A stretch of DNA of 64,000 bases from Cellulophaga algicola DSM 14237 (GCF_000186265.1 NC_014934.1:2294001-2358000); one strand, 5' to 3'; shown: positions 45,196 to 55,453, numbered from the stretch's first letter. The notes: a model not told the origin generated them from the letters alone. Numbers and translations: made by a program.

Positions 45196-48100
45196 TTATT
45201 CCTCTATAATTGGTGCGACTTCAATTTCAGGTCTGTAGGTGGTGTCTATTTGACTATTATCTATTAAATCAGGGTCATTAGGAGAAGGTGTTTCTTCTCT
45301 GAGAATTGGATCTTCACTGCCATTTACAAAGCGACTAAACTTATCAATATATTCATTGAATATAATGGTTTCTTTTTCGGCAAGTTCACGGTCTCCATTT
45401 CGTATCAAAATATCCACATTACGGTTGTAGGCTTCCATATCCGAAATAATATCGTTTAATCTTTCGTACTGTTCATTTAATGGAAGTGTGGCATAATATT
45501 CCAAGTGTTCTTGGTAGTTTGTTTTAAGTTCTGTGTATAGTTTTCTGGCCTTTTCGGTCTCACCAACCTTATAGTATCCATCAACAAAAGGCTCTACAAA
45601 GGCATAATACTCGTAAGAATTAACAGGCATGTTTTCTACCGCAATGTCAATCATTTCTTTGGCTCTGTCTATTTTGTTTTCATTTAGTAATGTTTCTACC
45701 AGACGCGCAATATTTCCTCGGAATGACAAACCTTGAATACGAGTTTGTGTATCGTGGTAAATATCAGGACTTCCAGAATTACCCCATTCCCACTTTTTAA
45801 CGATATCATACATTAAATCGCTATCTATTCTACCCATTTCATAGGATCTCTTGTCATATTCCGTTTTTATAGGAACAAGTTTATAAACTAAGCCATCTAA
45901 TTGTAGGTAGTCTTTCATCCAAATATATTCGCCATCATCAAAACTACCGCCAGAGAAGTAAATTGGTCTTTTCCAGTCGTTGTTAGCAATAATATCTAAC
46001 ATAAGTAAGCGATTTTTTGGTAGTGCGCTTTTAGGGAGTTCTATGTCAATATAATCAACAATTAGAGCAGAATCTTTTTCTTTTACCAAGCCACTTTCTA
46101 AAACATTCTTTTTATTAACAGGTATTCTAATGTGGTTGGTAGGGTAAAATACAATGTCAAGCGTGTTTTCAGGATAAATACTTATATCCTGGTCAGGATT
46201 AGCTTCTAGGACACTTCTTAATTTGGTTCTAGGTTCATCGCTAGCTATCCATTCCATGAATGCTTTGATGTCCCATCTAGATTCTGAAATCTTTTTATTG
46301 TATAATTGATCTACGTTTTGGTAGTAAACAGCGTCTCTTGAACCAACACGGTACTGCTCGTGGGTTAATTGAGAGGGGATAGCTTCACTCTGGTAAGCTT
46401 TACGTTTCATTTGATCAATGTACCAGTCTGTAGCAAATAAACTAGTGTTTATTACACGAACATCAGTACGGAACCCTTCAATTTCTTGTGCGTACCAAAG
46501 AGGGAACGTGTCATTATCTCCTATGGTAAATAAAATGGCTCCGGTGCCTTCTTGTGTAGATTGCAAGTATGCTTTTGCAGTTGTTTTAGCGGTAAACTTG
46601 TTTGATCTGTCGTGATCATCCCAGTTTTGGTATGCCATTAAAAATGGTGCGGCTAATAAACATATTACGGTTACTGCTGGCGCCAATATTTTTGGCGTAA
46701 TGAGCTTTTTAAAGGCGTCAAATAATCCATATACGCCAATCCCAATCCATAGGGCAAATATATAAAAGGAACCTACAAGGGAGTAGTCTCGTTCTCTAGG
46801 TTGAAAAATATAGGGGTTGGTGTAGAATTGTATGGCTAAACCAGTAAATAGGAAGAACACGAGGAGTACCCAGAACTGTTTTGGATTTTTTCCTATTTGA
46901 AATAGAATTCCAATAATACCTAAAATTAAAGGGAGGAAGAAATAGACATTTCTACCTTTGTTATTTAGAATATCACTAGGTAAATTTTCTTGAGAACCAA
47001 TAGACGGTCTTAAGGAGTCTATAAAGTTTATTCCGCTAATCCAATTTCCGTTATCGTCATATCTACCTTGCTTGTCATTCTGTTTTCCGGTAAAATTCCA
47101 CATGAAATAACGCCAATACATATATCCAAATTGAAACTCAACCATATATTTAACATTTTGCCAAATAGTTGGGGGTTGTACGTCTATGTATTCGCTAAAT
47201 CTATTTAAAAATTGTGCGTATTGTGCTTCGTCTATTTCGCCTTTAGCGTACCCTTCTCGAAGTTGTTTAACGGCTTGAGCTAGTTCTGGACTATTGGTCT
47301 TTGTTTTAAACTCTAGGGGTCCAAAATAGCGCATGTAGTTGTCAACATGTTGTTCGCTCCACATTCTTGGTAGTAGTCCAACATGTTTTTTATTTGGTCC
47401 TTGGGTAGCGTTTTTGTATTTATTTACAATAATATATTTTCCTTGTTTTTCGTCTTTTTCATATTTTGGCTTATCATCTTTGTCTTCGCCTGCGCCAGCA
47501 AATGCATTTGAAAAATAGGCACCATAAAAAGGGCTATCAACACCTGGGTATTGTTCTCTGTTATAGTAAGCAAGTAAAGAACGAGCATCAGAAGGGTCGT
47601 TTTCGTTAATGACAACTTTTGCATTTGCTCTTATTGGAAGCATTATCCAAGATGAGAATCCTAGAAATAAGAACATTAGACATAGCGTAATGGTGTTTGC
47701 CGTTTTAAAATTATTCTTTCGGGTATAATTTAGCGCTAAATAGAAAACAGTTATAAAAATTAACCCCATAATTATAGAGCCAGAGTTAAAAGGCATTCCC
47801 ATCGTATTAATAAAGAATACTTCGCTCCATCCAAAAGCAACTAATATATAGGTTAATGAAAATTTATAAACCAGCATTAATATAGCAATCACAATGATGT
47901 TTGCTAGTAAAAAGTTTTTTATAGTGGTTGTTTTATAAGTTCTGAAATAATAAAGTAGCCCTATTGATGGGATGGCTAAAAATCCCATAAACTGGATTCC
48001 GAAAGTTAATCCTACCACATATGAAATTACTAATATCCACTTATCGCCTCTAGGGTTTTCTAAATCATCTACCCATTTTAGGCCTAGCCATAATAAAAGC

Positions 48101-48570
48101 GACATGATAAAACTAGCCATAGCATAAACCTCTGTTTCTACGGCATTGAACCAAAAACTATCAGAAAAAGCGAATGCTAAAGAACCTACGAGTCCGCTTC
48201 CTAAAATTGCAATTGCTTTACTATTGGTAATTATTTCATCTTTAGAAATAATTTTTTTCGTGAGATTGGTGATCGTCCAAAACATGAATAGGATGGTAAA
48301 TGCGCTAGAAACTCCAGATACATAATTGACCATCAGTGCTATTTTTTCATTATCGCCAAAAGCAAATAAGGAGAAAAATGCGCCTATCATTTGCAATAAG
48401 GGTGCTCCAGGAGGGTGACCTACTTGTAGTTTTGCTGATGTGGTGATGTATTCTCCTGCATCCCAGAAACTTCCTGTAGGTTCAACAGTGATCCAATAGG
48501 TTAGTAGCGCAATAGAAAAAGCAGCCCATCCTAAAATGGAGTCCCATTTTTCAAAATTTTTAGAAAACAT
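45196..48570 (-). CDS. DUF2723 family large membrane protein
   Basis: A 1124-residue protein. The N-terminal half has 10 or more TM helices and the DUF2723 signature (EPTGSFWDAGEYITTS, then KLQVGHPPGAPLLQM), which resembles the catalytic start of protein O-mannosyltransferases (Asp-Glu region in the first loop). The C-terminal 500 or so residues are soluble and include TPR-like helices (LNENKIDRAKEMIDIAV; YKVGETEKARKLYTEL). In Bacteroidota, proteins of this type are suspected glycosyltransferases of envelope glycosylation. Substrate and activity are not shown. It is a single gene, convergent with the thioredoxin-like gene. Confidence 0.9.
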   Translation of the reverse strand: MFSKNFEKWDSILGWAAFSIALLTYWITVEPTGSFWDAGEYITTSAKLQVGHPPGAPLLQMIGAFFSLFAFGDNEKIALMVNYVSGVSSAFTILFMFWTITNLTKKIISKDEIITNSKAIAILGSGLVGSLAFAFSDSFWFNAVETEVYAMASFIMSLLLWLGLKWVDDLENPRGDKWILVISYVVGLTFGIQFMGFLAIPSIGLLYYFRTYKTTTIKNFLLANIIVIAILMLVYKFSLTYILVAFGWSEVFFINTMGMPFNSGSIIMGLIFITVFYLALNYTRKNNFKTANTITLCLMFLFLGFSSWIMLPIRANAKVVINENDPSDARSLLAYYNREQYPGVDSPFYGAYFSNAFAGAGEDKDDKPKYEKDEKQGKYIIVNKYKNATQGPNKKHVGLLPRMWSEQHVDNYMRYFGPLEFKTKTNSPELAQAVKQLREGYAKGEIDEAQYAQFLNRFSEYIDVQPPTIWQNVKYMVEFQFGYMYWRYFMWNFTGKQNDKQGRYDDNGNWISGINFIDSLRPSIGSQENLPSDILNNKGRNVYFFLPLILGIIGILFQIGKNPKQFWVLLVFFLFTGLAIQFYTNPYIFQPRERDYSLVGSFYIFALWIGIGVYGLFDAFKKLITPKILAPAVTVICLLAAPFLMAYQNWDDHDRSNKFTAKTTAKAYLQSTQEGTGAILFTIGDNDTFPLWYAQEIEGFRTDVRVINTSLFATDWYIDQMKRKAYQSEAIPSQLTHEQYRVGSRDAVYYQNVDQLYNKKISESRWDIKAFMEWIASDEPRTKLRSVLEANPDQDISIYPENTLDIVFYPTNHIRIPVNKKNVLESGLVKEKDSALIVDYIDIELPKSALPKNRLLMLDIIANNDWKRPIYFSGGSFDDGEYIWMKDYLQLDGLVYKLVPIKTEYDKRSYEMGRIDSDLMYDIVKKWEWGNSGSPDIYHDTQTRIQGLSFRGNIARLVETLLNENKIDRAKEMIDIAVENMPVNSYEYYAFVEPFVDGYYKVGETEKARKLYTELKTNYQEHLEYYATLPLNEQYERLNDIISDMEAYNRNVDILIRNGDRELAEKETIIFNEYIDKFSRFVNGSEDPILREETPSPNDPDLIDNSQIDTTYRPEIEVAPIIEE

Positions 48571-48686
48571 GTATATTTATTTTACCAATTACGGCGAATT
48601 TAGTAATTAATATAGATATGTAATTCATTTTTTTATAAAGGTTTAGCCCCTTTCTAAATTTTTTTTTAAAATTTTTTCGAAAAACA

Positions 48687-48717
48687 TTTGTAGATGTCAA
48701 ACTTTGTTGTAATTTTG
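48687..48717 (+). promoter_or_regulatory. Promoter of tRNA-Gln
   Basis: TTTG (48687-48690), 19 nt, TAATTTTG (48710-48717): an exact match to the Bacteroidota consensus, 18 bases before the tRNA. Confidence 0.75.
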
Positions 48718-48735
48718 CACCGCTTTTAAAGGTAA

Positions 48736-48807
48736 TGGTCCATGGTGTAATTGGCAACACTCCGGTTTTTGGTACCGTCATTCAAGGTTCGAGTCCTTGT
48801 GGACCAA
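48736..48807 (+). tRNA. tRNA-Gln (anticodon TTG)
   Basis: A 72-nt cloverleaf. The acceptor arm TGGTCCA pairs with TGGACCA and the anticodon stem CCGGT pairs with ACCGT (one mismatch or wobble) around TTTTGGT (anticodon 48769-48771). T loop is TTCGAGT. CCA is not encoded. Confidence 0.95.
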
Positions 48808-48816
48808 CAGAAATTT

Positions 48817-48854
48817 AAAAAATTCCCTGCTTTCTAAAAGAGCAGGGAATTTTT
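48817..48854 (+). terminator. Terminator after tRNA-Gln
   Basis: A long stem AATTCCCTGCT/AGCAGGGAATT with a 9-nt loop, flanked by A-run and TTTT. Confidence 0.88.
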
Positions 48855-48921
48855 GTTTAAAATCGTTTCAATTGTTAAATCTTATATCGCAAGTATATGT
48901 GCTTAATGTTCAAAAAAGTTA

Positions 48922-48929
48922 TATATTTG
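48922..48929 (+). promoter_or_regulatory. Candidate -7 element for rimP-nusA-infB
   Basis: TATATTTG matches TAnnTTTG, 67-74 bases before the rimP ATG. If used, the transcript would carry the hairpin at 48958-48982 in its leader. Confidence 0.5.
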
Positions 48930-48957
48930 CAAGACTGTAAGAATCAATAGTATATAC

Positions 48958-48982
48958 GAGGGGACAATTTGTCCCCTCTTTT
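48958..48982 (+). promoter_or_regulatory. Leader hairpin of rimP-nusA-infB (terminator-like)
   Basis: A GC-rich 9-bp stem GAGGGGACA/TGTCCCCTC with a 3-nt loop, followed by TTTT, ending 18 bases before the chosen rimP start at 48996. A U-run follows directly, so it could act as an attenuator. In many bacteria expression of this operon is autoregulated by NusA. Confidence 0.65.
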
Positions 48983-48995
48983 ATTGCTTAAGTTT

Positions 48996-49457
48996 ATGTT
49001 TAAAGAGAAAGTTTTAGAATTGTTAGAGGGTGCCTTGAAAGAGAATGAATCAATTTTTTTGATTGATTTTACGATTGGGCCTGCAAATAAGATAAGTATT
49101 ACCTTAGATGGTGATACTGGAGTTAATTTGAAAGACTGTATCGCTATAAATAGAGCAATTGAGAGTAATTTAGATCGTGAAGAAGAAGATTTTTCTTTAG
49201 AAGTGGCCTCTGTTGGAGCAACTACGCCTATGGTTATGCCGAGGCAATATAAAAAGAATATTGGTAGAGAGTTGGAAGTGAAAACTTTAGGTGGTAAATT
49301 TGAAGGAATTTTAACGGAAGCAAACGATCAAGGAATTACTTTAGAATGGAAAGCTAGAGAGCCTAAGCCAATTGGTAAGGGAAAGGTTACGGTTCAGAAA
49401 AAACAAGAATTTATTTTTTCTGATATTCAAGAAGCAAAAGTTATTATAAAATTTTAA
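48996..49457 (+). CDS. rimP: Ribosome maturation factor RimP
   Basis: A 153-residue RimP from the ATG at 48996. The frame extends 9 codons further upstream to a TTG (48969), but that lies inside the leader hairpin. Seen: the N-terminal alpha/beta domain ([22 protein letters not shown]) with [12 protein letters not shown] and the [14 protein letters not shown] motif, then an Sm-like C-terminal domain ([18 protein letters not shown]). It helps assemble the 30S subunit. nusA follows after 12 bases. Confidence 0.95.
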   Translation: MFKEKVLELLEGALKENESIFLIDFTIGPANKISITLDGDTGVNLKDCIAINRAIESNLDREEEDFSLEVASVGATTPMVMPRQYKKNIGRELEVKTLGGKFEGILTEANDQGITLEWKAREPKPIGKGKVTVQKKQEFIFSDIQEAKVIIKF

Positions 49458-49469
49458 TTGTAGGTCAAC

Positions 49470-50702
49470 ATGGAAAATATAGCGCTGATCGAATCTTTTT
49501 CAGAATTTAAAGACGATAAATTCATTGATAGAGTAACGCTAATGGCGATTTTAGAGGATGTTTTTAGAAACGCTCTGAAAAAGAAATTTGGTTCTGATGA
49601 TAACTTTGATATCATTATCAATCCTGATAAAGGGGATTTAGAGATTTGGAGAAACCGAATTGTTGTTGAAGATGGTGAAGTTGAAGAGCCTAATGAAGAG
49701 ATTTCTTTAAGTGAAGCTCGTAAAATTGAACCTGATTTTGAGGTTGGTGAAGATGTTTCTGAAGAAGTTAAGTTAATTCAATTAGGAAGAAGAGCTATTT
49801 TAGCACTTCGTCAGAATTTGATTTCAAAAATTCATGAACACGACAACACAACAATATATAAGCATTTCAAGGATTTAGAAGGTGGGTTGTATACTGCTGA
49901 AGTACATCATATCAGACATAAGGTTGTTATCTTATTGGATGATGAGGGTAATGAGTTAATTTTACCTAAAGATAAGCAGATACCTTCAGACTTTTTTAGA
50001 AAAGGTGATAATGTTCGTGGTATTATAGAGAGTGTTGAGTTAAAAGGTAATAAGCCTGTAATTGTTATGTCAAGAACAGCACCTGCTTTCTTGGAGGCAT
50101 TATTCTTTCAGGAGATTCCTGAGGTGTTTGATGGTTTAATTACAGTTAAAAAAGTAGTTCGTATTCCAGGTGAAAAAGCAAAAGTAGCCGTAGATTCTTA
50201 TGATGATCGTATAGATCCTGTAGGAGCTTGTGTGGGTATGAAGGGTTCTCGTATACATGGTATCGTTAGGGAATTAGGAAATGAAAATATTGATGTTATC
50301 AACTGGACTAGTAATCCGCAACTTTTAGTGACAAGAGCGTTAAGTCCTGCTCGTGTTTCTTCTGTAAAGTTAGATGACGAGAAAATGACAGCTCAAGTTT
50401 ATTTAAGACCTGAAGAGGTTTCTAAGGCAATTGGGCGTGGAGGTCATAATATTAGATTAGCAGGTCAGTTGACAGGTTATGAAATAGATGTATTCCGTGA
50501 AGGAGTAGAGGAAGATGTTGAGTTAACAGAATTCTCTGACGAAATCGAGGGATGGATTATAGAGGAATTTAAGAAGATAGGAATGGACACTGCTCGTAGC
50601 GTTTTGGAGCAAGATGTTGATGACTTGGTGAAGCGTACCGATTTAGAAGAGGAGACAATTGTAGAAGTTGTGCGTATCTTAAAAGAGGAATTAGCAGATT
50701 AA
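49470..50702 (+). CDS. nusA: Transcription termination/antitermination protein NusA
   Basis: A 410-residue NusA: N-terminal RNAP-binding domain (LIESFSEFKDDKFIDRVTLMAIL), an S1 domain (about 130-195), then two KH domains with CVGMKGSRIHGIVRELGNENIDVINW and VYLRPEEVSKAIGRGGHNIRLAGQL. The C-terminal tail is short and acidic. It controls pausing, termination and antitermination. Second gene of the operon; infB follows after 44 bases. Confidence 0.98.
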   Translation: MENIALIESFSEFKDDKFIDRVTLMAILEDVFRNALKKKFGSDDNFDIIINPDKGDLEIWRNRIVVEDGEVEEPNEEISLSEARKIEPDFEVGEDVSEEVKLIQLGRRAILALRQNLISKIHEHDNTTIYKHFKDLEGGLYTAEVHHIRHKVVILLDDEGNELILPKDKQIPSDFFRKGDNVRGIIESVELKGNKPVIVMSRTAPAFLEALFFQEIPEVFDGLITVKKVVRIPGEKAKVAVDSYDDRIDPVGACVGMKGSRIHGIVRELGNENIDVINWTSNPQLLVTRALSPARVSSVKLDDEKMTAQVYLRPEEVSKAIGRGGHNIRLAGQLTGYEIDVFREGVEEDVELTEFSDEIEGWIIEEFKKIGMDTARSVLEQDVDDLVKRTDLEEETIVEVVRILKEELAD

Positions 50703-50746
50703 GCTATATATTAGCAAGAAATTTATAAGTATAGTAACAAGTATTT

Positions 50747-53623
50747 ATGGCAGATAATGCAACAGTAAGACTTAATAAAGTCCTAAGGGAACTAAACATT
50801 TCACTCGACAGGGCGGTAGATTTTTTGGGTTCCAAAGGTCACGATGTGGACGCAAGGCCTACCACTAAAATTTCTAATGAGGTGTATCAAGTTCTTTTGG
50901 ATGAGTTTCAAACGGACATGAGCAAAAAAGTTGCATCTAAGGAAGTTGGAGAAGAAAAGCGGAAAGAAAAAGAAGCAATTCGTCATCAGCTAGAACAAGA
51001 GCAAGAAGAGAGAAGAGTTGAAAGGGAAAAAAGAGCTGCTTCTGAACAAGTAATTAGAGGTAAGGCTGAACTTTCAGGTCCTAAAACTGTTGGTAAGATA
51101 GATTTAGAGAACAAAAAGAAAGAGGTAGAGAAGCCTAAAGAGGTTGAGAAGCCTGTTGAAAAACCGGTAGAAAAAGCTCCAGAGGTTCAGCCTAAAAAGG
51201 AGCCTGAGGTGGTTAAAGCTTCAGCATCGGATAGGCCTAAATTTAAAGTGGTAGATAAAATTGATCTGGCACCAAAAGTGAAACCGAGACAGGAAGTTAA
51301 GACACCTGCTAAGGTTGTTCCTCCTGCTCCGAAGCCTGCTCCAACTCCAGTGGTTAAAACTGAACCTAAGAAAGAGGAAGTTAAACCTAAAGAAGTTGTT
51401 GTGCCTAAGGTGGAAGAAAAGCCAGCGGAATCTGAGACGCTTACAACACAATACAAAAAACTTACTGGTCCTAAAATAACAGGTGCAAAAATTGATCTTT
51501 CTAAGTTTGAAAAACCTAAGAAGAAAAAAGAAGCTCCTAAAGGAAATGATGCTGCTGATAAAAAGAAGCGTCGTAGAAGAATAGTAAGCAATAATAATAC
51601 TGGTTCTGGAACAGGAACTGGTAATACAGGACCTCGTCCTAGTAGACCGCCAGGTAGTGGTCCGGGAAATAGAAGAGGCCCTGTACAGCGTTTTGCGCCT
51701 GTAGTTAAAGTTGAGCCTACTGAAGAGGATGTTCAAAAGCAAGTTAGAGAAACCTTAGAGAAACTTCAAGGGAAATCTAAAAAAGGTAAAGGAGCTAAAT
51801 ATAGAAGAGATAAAAGAGATCAGCACCGTCAACAGACTGAAAAAGATCTTGAGAAGAAAGAAGCAGATAGTAAAATCTTAAAAGTTACTGAATTTGTTAC
51901 GGCAAATGAAGTTGCTACGATGATGGACGTTTCTACAACTCAGATTATTTCAGCTTGTATGTCATTAGGTATAATGGTTACAATGAATCAGCGTTTGGAT
52001 GCTGAAACATTATCTATTGTTGCTGATGAATTTGGATATGAAGTTGAATTTGTTTCAGCTGATATTGAAGAAGCTATCGAAGAGAAGGTAGATGCGCCTG
52101 AAGATTTAAAAGAAAGAGCCCCTATTGTTACTGTAATGGGACACGTAGATCATGGTAAAACATCTTTATTGGATTATATCCGTAAGGAAAATGTTATTGC
52201 TGGAGAAAGTGGTGGTATTACACAGCATATTGGAGCGTATGGAGTTACTTTAGAAAGTGGTCAAAAAATGGCTTTCTTAGATACGCCAGGTCACGAAGCT
52301 TTTACAGCGATGCGTGCACGTGGTGCTCAGGTTACAGATATAGCAATTATTGTAGTTGCGGCTGATGATGATATTATGCCTCAAACGAAAGAAGCAATTA
52401 GCCATGCTCAAGCAGCTGGTGTGCCAATCGTATTCGCAATAAATAAAGTAGATAAGCCAACGGCTAATGTTGAAAAAATTAAAGACGGATTAGCTCAAAT
52501 GAATCTTTTAGTAGAAGATTGGGGTGGTAAAATACAGTCTCATGATATTTCTGCTAAGACAGGTCAAGGGGTTAAAGAGTTATTGGAAAAAGTATTGTTG
52601 GAAGCTGAATTGTTAGAGCTTAAGGCAAATCCAGATAAATTAGCTTCGGGTACAGTAGTTGAAGCGTTCTTGGATAAGGGTAGAGGGTATGTTTCTACGG
52701 TCTTGGTTCAAGCTGGTTCATTGAAAATTGGTGATTATGTTCTTGCGGGTACATGTAGTGGTAAGATTAAAGCTATGCATGATGAGCGCGGGAATAGTGT
52801 TAAAATTGCCCCTCCATCAACTCCAATATCAATATTAGGTTTAGATGGTGCACCTCAGGCAGGTGATAAGTTTAATGTATTAGAAGATGAACGTGAGGCT
52901 AAACAAATTGCAGCTAAACGTGGTCAGTTATTACGTGAGCAGTCCGTTAGAACACAACGTCATATTACATTGGACGAAATTGGTAGACGTATTGCTTTAG
53001 GAGACTTTAAAGAATTGAATATAATTCTTAAAGGTGATGTTGATGGTTCTGTGGAAGCGTTAACAGATTCATTCCAGAAGTTATCTACCGCTGAAATTCA
53101 AGTAAACATTATACATAAAGCTGTAGGTCCTATTACAGAGTCTGATGTATTGTTAGCTTCGGCTTCTGATGCGGTTATTATCGGGTTTAACGTTAGGCCA
53201 ATGGGTAATGCAAGAACGATAGCAGATAATGAAGAAATAGATATTAGAATGTATTCTATTATTTATGATGCTATTAATGACTTGAAAGATGCAATGGAAG
53301 GTATGCTTTCTCCAGTAATGAAGGAAGAAATTACTGGTACTGCTGAGATTAGAGAAACATTCAAGATATCTAAAGTAGGTACTATTGCAGGTTGTATGGT
53401 AACTAGTGGTAAGATTCTTAGAAGTTCAGGAATACGCTTAATTCGTGATGGCGTTGTTGTCTTCACAGGTGAGCTTACTTCTCTGAAACGATTTAAGGAT
53501 GATGTTAAAGAGGTGGCTAAAGGATATGATTGTGGTATTCAGATTAAGAACTACAATGATATTAGAGAGTTAGATATAGTAGAAGGATTCCAGGAAGTTG
53601 CAGTGAAGAAAAAACTGAAATAA
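50747..53623 (+). CDS. infB: Translation initiation factor IF-2
   Basis: A 958-residue IF-2. Residues 1-60 form the first IF2N-type domain ([23 protein letters not shown]). A long, low-complexity Lys/Glu/Pro-rich linker (about 90-400) follows, then a second IF2N-like domain ([21 protein letters not shown]). The GTPase has G1 [13 protein letters not shown]3 DTPGHE and G4 NKVDKP. Domains II-IV end in [20 protein letters not shown]. It places initiator tRNA on the ribosome. It ends the rimP-nusA-infB operon, before a strong terminator. Confidence 0.98.
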   Translation: MADNATVRLNKVLRELNISLDRAVDFLGSKGHDVDARPTTKISNEVYQVLLDEFQTDMSKKVASKEVGEEKRKEKEAIRHQLEQEQEERRVEREKRAASEQVIRGKAELSGPKTVGKIDLENKKKEVEKPKEVEKPVEKPVEKAPEVQPKKEPEVVKASASDRPKFKVVDKIDLAPKVKPRQEVKTPAKVVPPAPKPAPTPVVKTEPKKEEVKPKEVVVPKVEEKPAESETLTTQYKKLTGPKITGAKIDLSKFEKPKKKKEAPKGNDAADKKKRRRRIVSNNNTGSGTGTGNTGPRPSRPPGSGPGNRRGPVQRFAPVVKVEPTEEDVQKQVRETLEKLQGKSKKGKGAKYRRDKRDQHRQQTEKDLEKKEADSKILKVTEFVTANEVATMMDVSTTQIISACMSLGIMVTMNQRLDAETLSIVADEFGYEVEFVSADIEEAIEEKVDAPEDLKERAPIVTVMGHVDHGKTSLLDYIRKENVIAGESGGITQHIGAYGVTLESGQKMAFLDTPGHEAFTAMRARGAQVTDIAIIVVAADDDIMPQTKEAISHAQAAGVPIVFAINKVDKPTANVEKIKDGLAQMNLLVEDWGGKIQSHDISAKTGQGVKELLEKVLLEAELLELKANPDKLASGTVVEAFLDKGRGYVSTVLVQAGSLKIGDYVLAGTCSGKIKAMHDERGNSVKIAPPSTPISILGLDGAPQAGDKFNVLEDEREAKQIAAKRGQLLREQSVRTQRHITLDEIGRRIALGDFKELNIILKGDVDGSVEALTDSFQKLSTAEIQVNIIHKAVGPITESDVLLASASDAVIIGFNVRPMGNARTIADNEEIDIRMYSIIYDAINDLKDAMEGMLSPVMKEEITGTAEIRETFKISKVGTIAGCMVTSGKILRSSGIRLIRDGVVVFTGELTSLKRFKDDVKEVAKGYDCGIQIKNYNDIRELDIVEGFQEVAVKKKLK

Positions 53624-53643
53624 TAGGAATTTATAGTACAGAT

Positions 53644-53672
53644 AAAAAAAAGACCCAATCGGGTCTTTTTTT
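53644..53672 (+). terminator. infB terminator
   Basis: A 6-bp stem AGACCC/GGGTCT with a 4-nt loop, flanked by A-run and T-run (seven T). Confidence 0.9.
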
Positions 53673-53802
53673 GTTTATATTCTTTTGTTTTTAAATAGCA
53701 ATACACTAAATAATGGTGTGATAGAAACAATGATACATGCTAGGGCTTTAGGGCAGTTTCAAATGATTTTTAATTTCTTAACTACAAGTTACTTGTGACG
53801 TC

Positions 53803-53828
53803 TATTTAGGGGTACCCGTTAGGTTACA
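53803..53828 (+). repeat. Copy A of diverged repeat
   Basis: TATTTAGGGGTA then 6 nt then AGGTTACA. The partner copy is at 54533-54557. Confidence 0.6.
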
Positions 53829-54532
53829 GGCTTCTATTAAGTTGCTATTCAAGTAAGATCTACCACAATTCAATGGGGAATAAAATAGGGGGTAAGCTAT
53901 GAAGCAAATCCGGTATAGCTATATTATAGAAAGTAGAAAAAATAATAGTTGAAATTGACGTACAACTTTTTGAAAAAGAAAAGGCTTGAGTGGAACATCT
54001 TAGTTAACGTTCAGTTTAAAAGAAGTAAACATCTTCAGTGTCATTGTGGGTTTGGCGTAAAATAAATAAACTATTGAAATTAGAAAAAAATGACAAGTAC
54101 GAGTTACTGAAAACTTCAAGCGTCTACGCTAAGGGTCGAGAGTTTCTAGTTGTAGAATGATTAGGCTTTGTGAGCCAATATGTTATCACTTATTTACGTT
54201 GCGCACCTGTAAACGATCTATAGTTTAAACGAAATTACTTTAAAGGATGAAATCGTTTTAGCGATAGCCGTTTTAAGTGTTATAAAATTATAGTATAAAT
54301 TTTAATGAGAATTAGTAGGGTTAAATGAGGGATGTCTTTTTCTATATGCTCAAGACAAATTATATATAGATATTAGTTAACCATAGTTAGTGTAGCTTCA
54401 GTGTTCTTATCTTAAATTTAGAAAAAAACAGCATAGATGGAGGATTTGTAGCGTTCCTAGACATTAATAGTGAGGTTGGGTAATGAAACCTGTGTTCAAT
54501 GTAATAAAGATAACTTATCTTATGTACTTGAG

Positions 54533-54557
54533 TATTTAGGGGTAGTCGTAGGTTACA
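54533..54557 (+). repeat. Copy B of diverged repeat
   Basis: TATTTAGGGGTA then 5 nt then AGGTTACA, about 730 bases from copy A. The surrounding sequence is only loosely similar. Confidence 0.6.
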
Positions 54558-54812
54558 TGTTCTTTGTAGGCATTAGTCATGGGATCTAATGGCGAAAAGT
54601 AACATCCGTTTAAAATTTAAACTACCGAAAGAGTGAATGGTGTTTTAAAGTACAACTTCTGAATCTCTAAAAATATTGAAGATAGTATTGTAAAAATGAA
54701 TTGATTAAACATAAAATTACGACCTATCATAGATTTAATCTAGTATAATCAATACATGCTTATGTTTATAAAATGTAGTAACAAAATCTACTTATAAAGA
54801 AAACAGTACAAA

Positions 54813-54850
54813 TAAAAAAAAGCTTAGTGATGTTAAAATCATTAAGCTTT
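54813..54850 (-). terminator. Terminator of the SPOR-domain gene
   Basis: On the minus strand a 13-bp stem with one G-T pair (arms 54819-54831 and 54838-54850) with a 6-nt loop, followed by a U-run. Confidence 0.8.
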
Positions 54851-54918
54851 AATTTGTGTATTTATTTCTTTGATAATCTATCGCTTATTAGGGGATAGCT
54901 ATGCGTGTAAGTAGTACT

Positions 54919-55278
54919 TTATTTTGGTGTAATGATTATAGCAGAAGGGTATTTCTTTCTTACTTCAAGGTATTTTCTTTCCGCTTCCAATGCTGTTTTA
55001 ATATCTTTTATTCTTACCCTGTAATCTGTGTCTACGTGGTTAATTTTTGTTTTCCAAGACGGAAAATCAGCATCTAAATTAGATTTTTGGTTATTGGCTC
55101 CGGAAAGGGTTCCATTATAGATTTGAATCTGAAAATCGTCAGAGTCTTCTTCGGTGGATTTATATATTTCTAGTAATTTCTGAATTTTAGCATCTTGATG
55201 TATGGTGATATTTCCATCTTGAGCATGTATGTAAGATGCGCAGAGGAAGAAAATAGCGCTATAGTATATGTTTTTCAT
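54919..55278 (-). CDS. Small secreted SPOR-domain protein
   Basis: A 119-residue protein with a signal peptide (residues 1-19, ends IHA-Q) followed almost directly by a SPOR-type domain: FQIQIYNGTLSGANNQKSN as first strand and helix, VDTDYRVRIKDIKTALEAERKYLEVRKKYPSAIIITP as second strand, helix and last strand. SPOR domains bind peptidoglycan bare of stem peptides, often at the division site. Here the domain makes up nearly the whole mature protein. It is a single gene, divergent from the act operon, with a TAnnTTTG-type -7 box 36-43 bases upstream (55314-55321). Confidence 0.82.
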   Translation of the reverse strand: MKNIYYSAIFFLCASYIHAQDGNITIHQDAKIQKLLEIYKSTEEDSDDFQIQIYNGTLSGANNQKSNLDADFPSWKTKINHVDTDYRVRIKDIKTALEAERKYLEVRKKYPSAIIITPK

Positions 55279-55313
55279 TGTTTCTTTCTGTTTGAATTAG
55301 TATTGTTGTCTTG

Positions 55314-55321
55314 CAAAAGTA
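55314..55321 (-). promoter_or_regulatory. Candidate -7 element for the SPOR gene
   Basis: Minus strand TACTTTTG matches TAnnTTTG. No TTG at -33. Confidence 0.45.
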
Positions 55322-55424
55322 ATTTTTTAATAAGTAAGGAGTGCACTCTGTTTTTATTTAGAATTAATATAAATTGTAAATTATAAATACCTTAACATTT
55401 CGCAAATAAAGTCTATGTCGTATT

Positions 55425-55453
55425 TTTGCATTCGATTTTGAGGTGTATATTTG
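55425..55453 (+). promoter_or_regulatory. Promoter of the act operon
   Basis: TTTG (55425-55428), 17 nt, TATATTTG (55446-55453): fits the Bacteroidota consensus, about 60 bases before actA. TATTTTTG at 55421-55428 could also act as a separate -7 box. Confidence 0.65.

Larger units (their letters stand above)
53673..54812. other. 1.1 kb gene-free region with a diverged internal duplication
   Basis: Stops are frequent in all six frames and I could not find a gene, tRNA or clear promoter pair. The region between the infB terminator and the SPOR-gene terminator holds collinear repeated motifs. TATTTAGGGGTA occurs at 53803-53814 and 54533-54544, each followed 5-6 bases later by AGGTTACA (53821-53828; 54550-54557). 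GTACAACTT recurs further downstream of each (53960-53968; 54650-54658). This suggests an old duplication. It could be decayed sequence, non-coding RNA or regulatory DNA. Confidence 0.6.

Noticed and set aside
51187-51742. Two long minus-strand frames (134 and 173 codons) inside infB
   Set aside because: Caused by the Lys/Pro/Glu-rich linker of IF-2 read backwards; low-complexity Ser/Phe/Leu products.
50747-52090. Internal repeats in infB (KPxEKPVEK type)
   Set aside because: Ordinary low-complexity linker of IF-2, not a separate repeat element.
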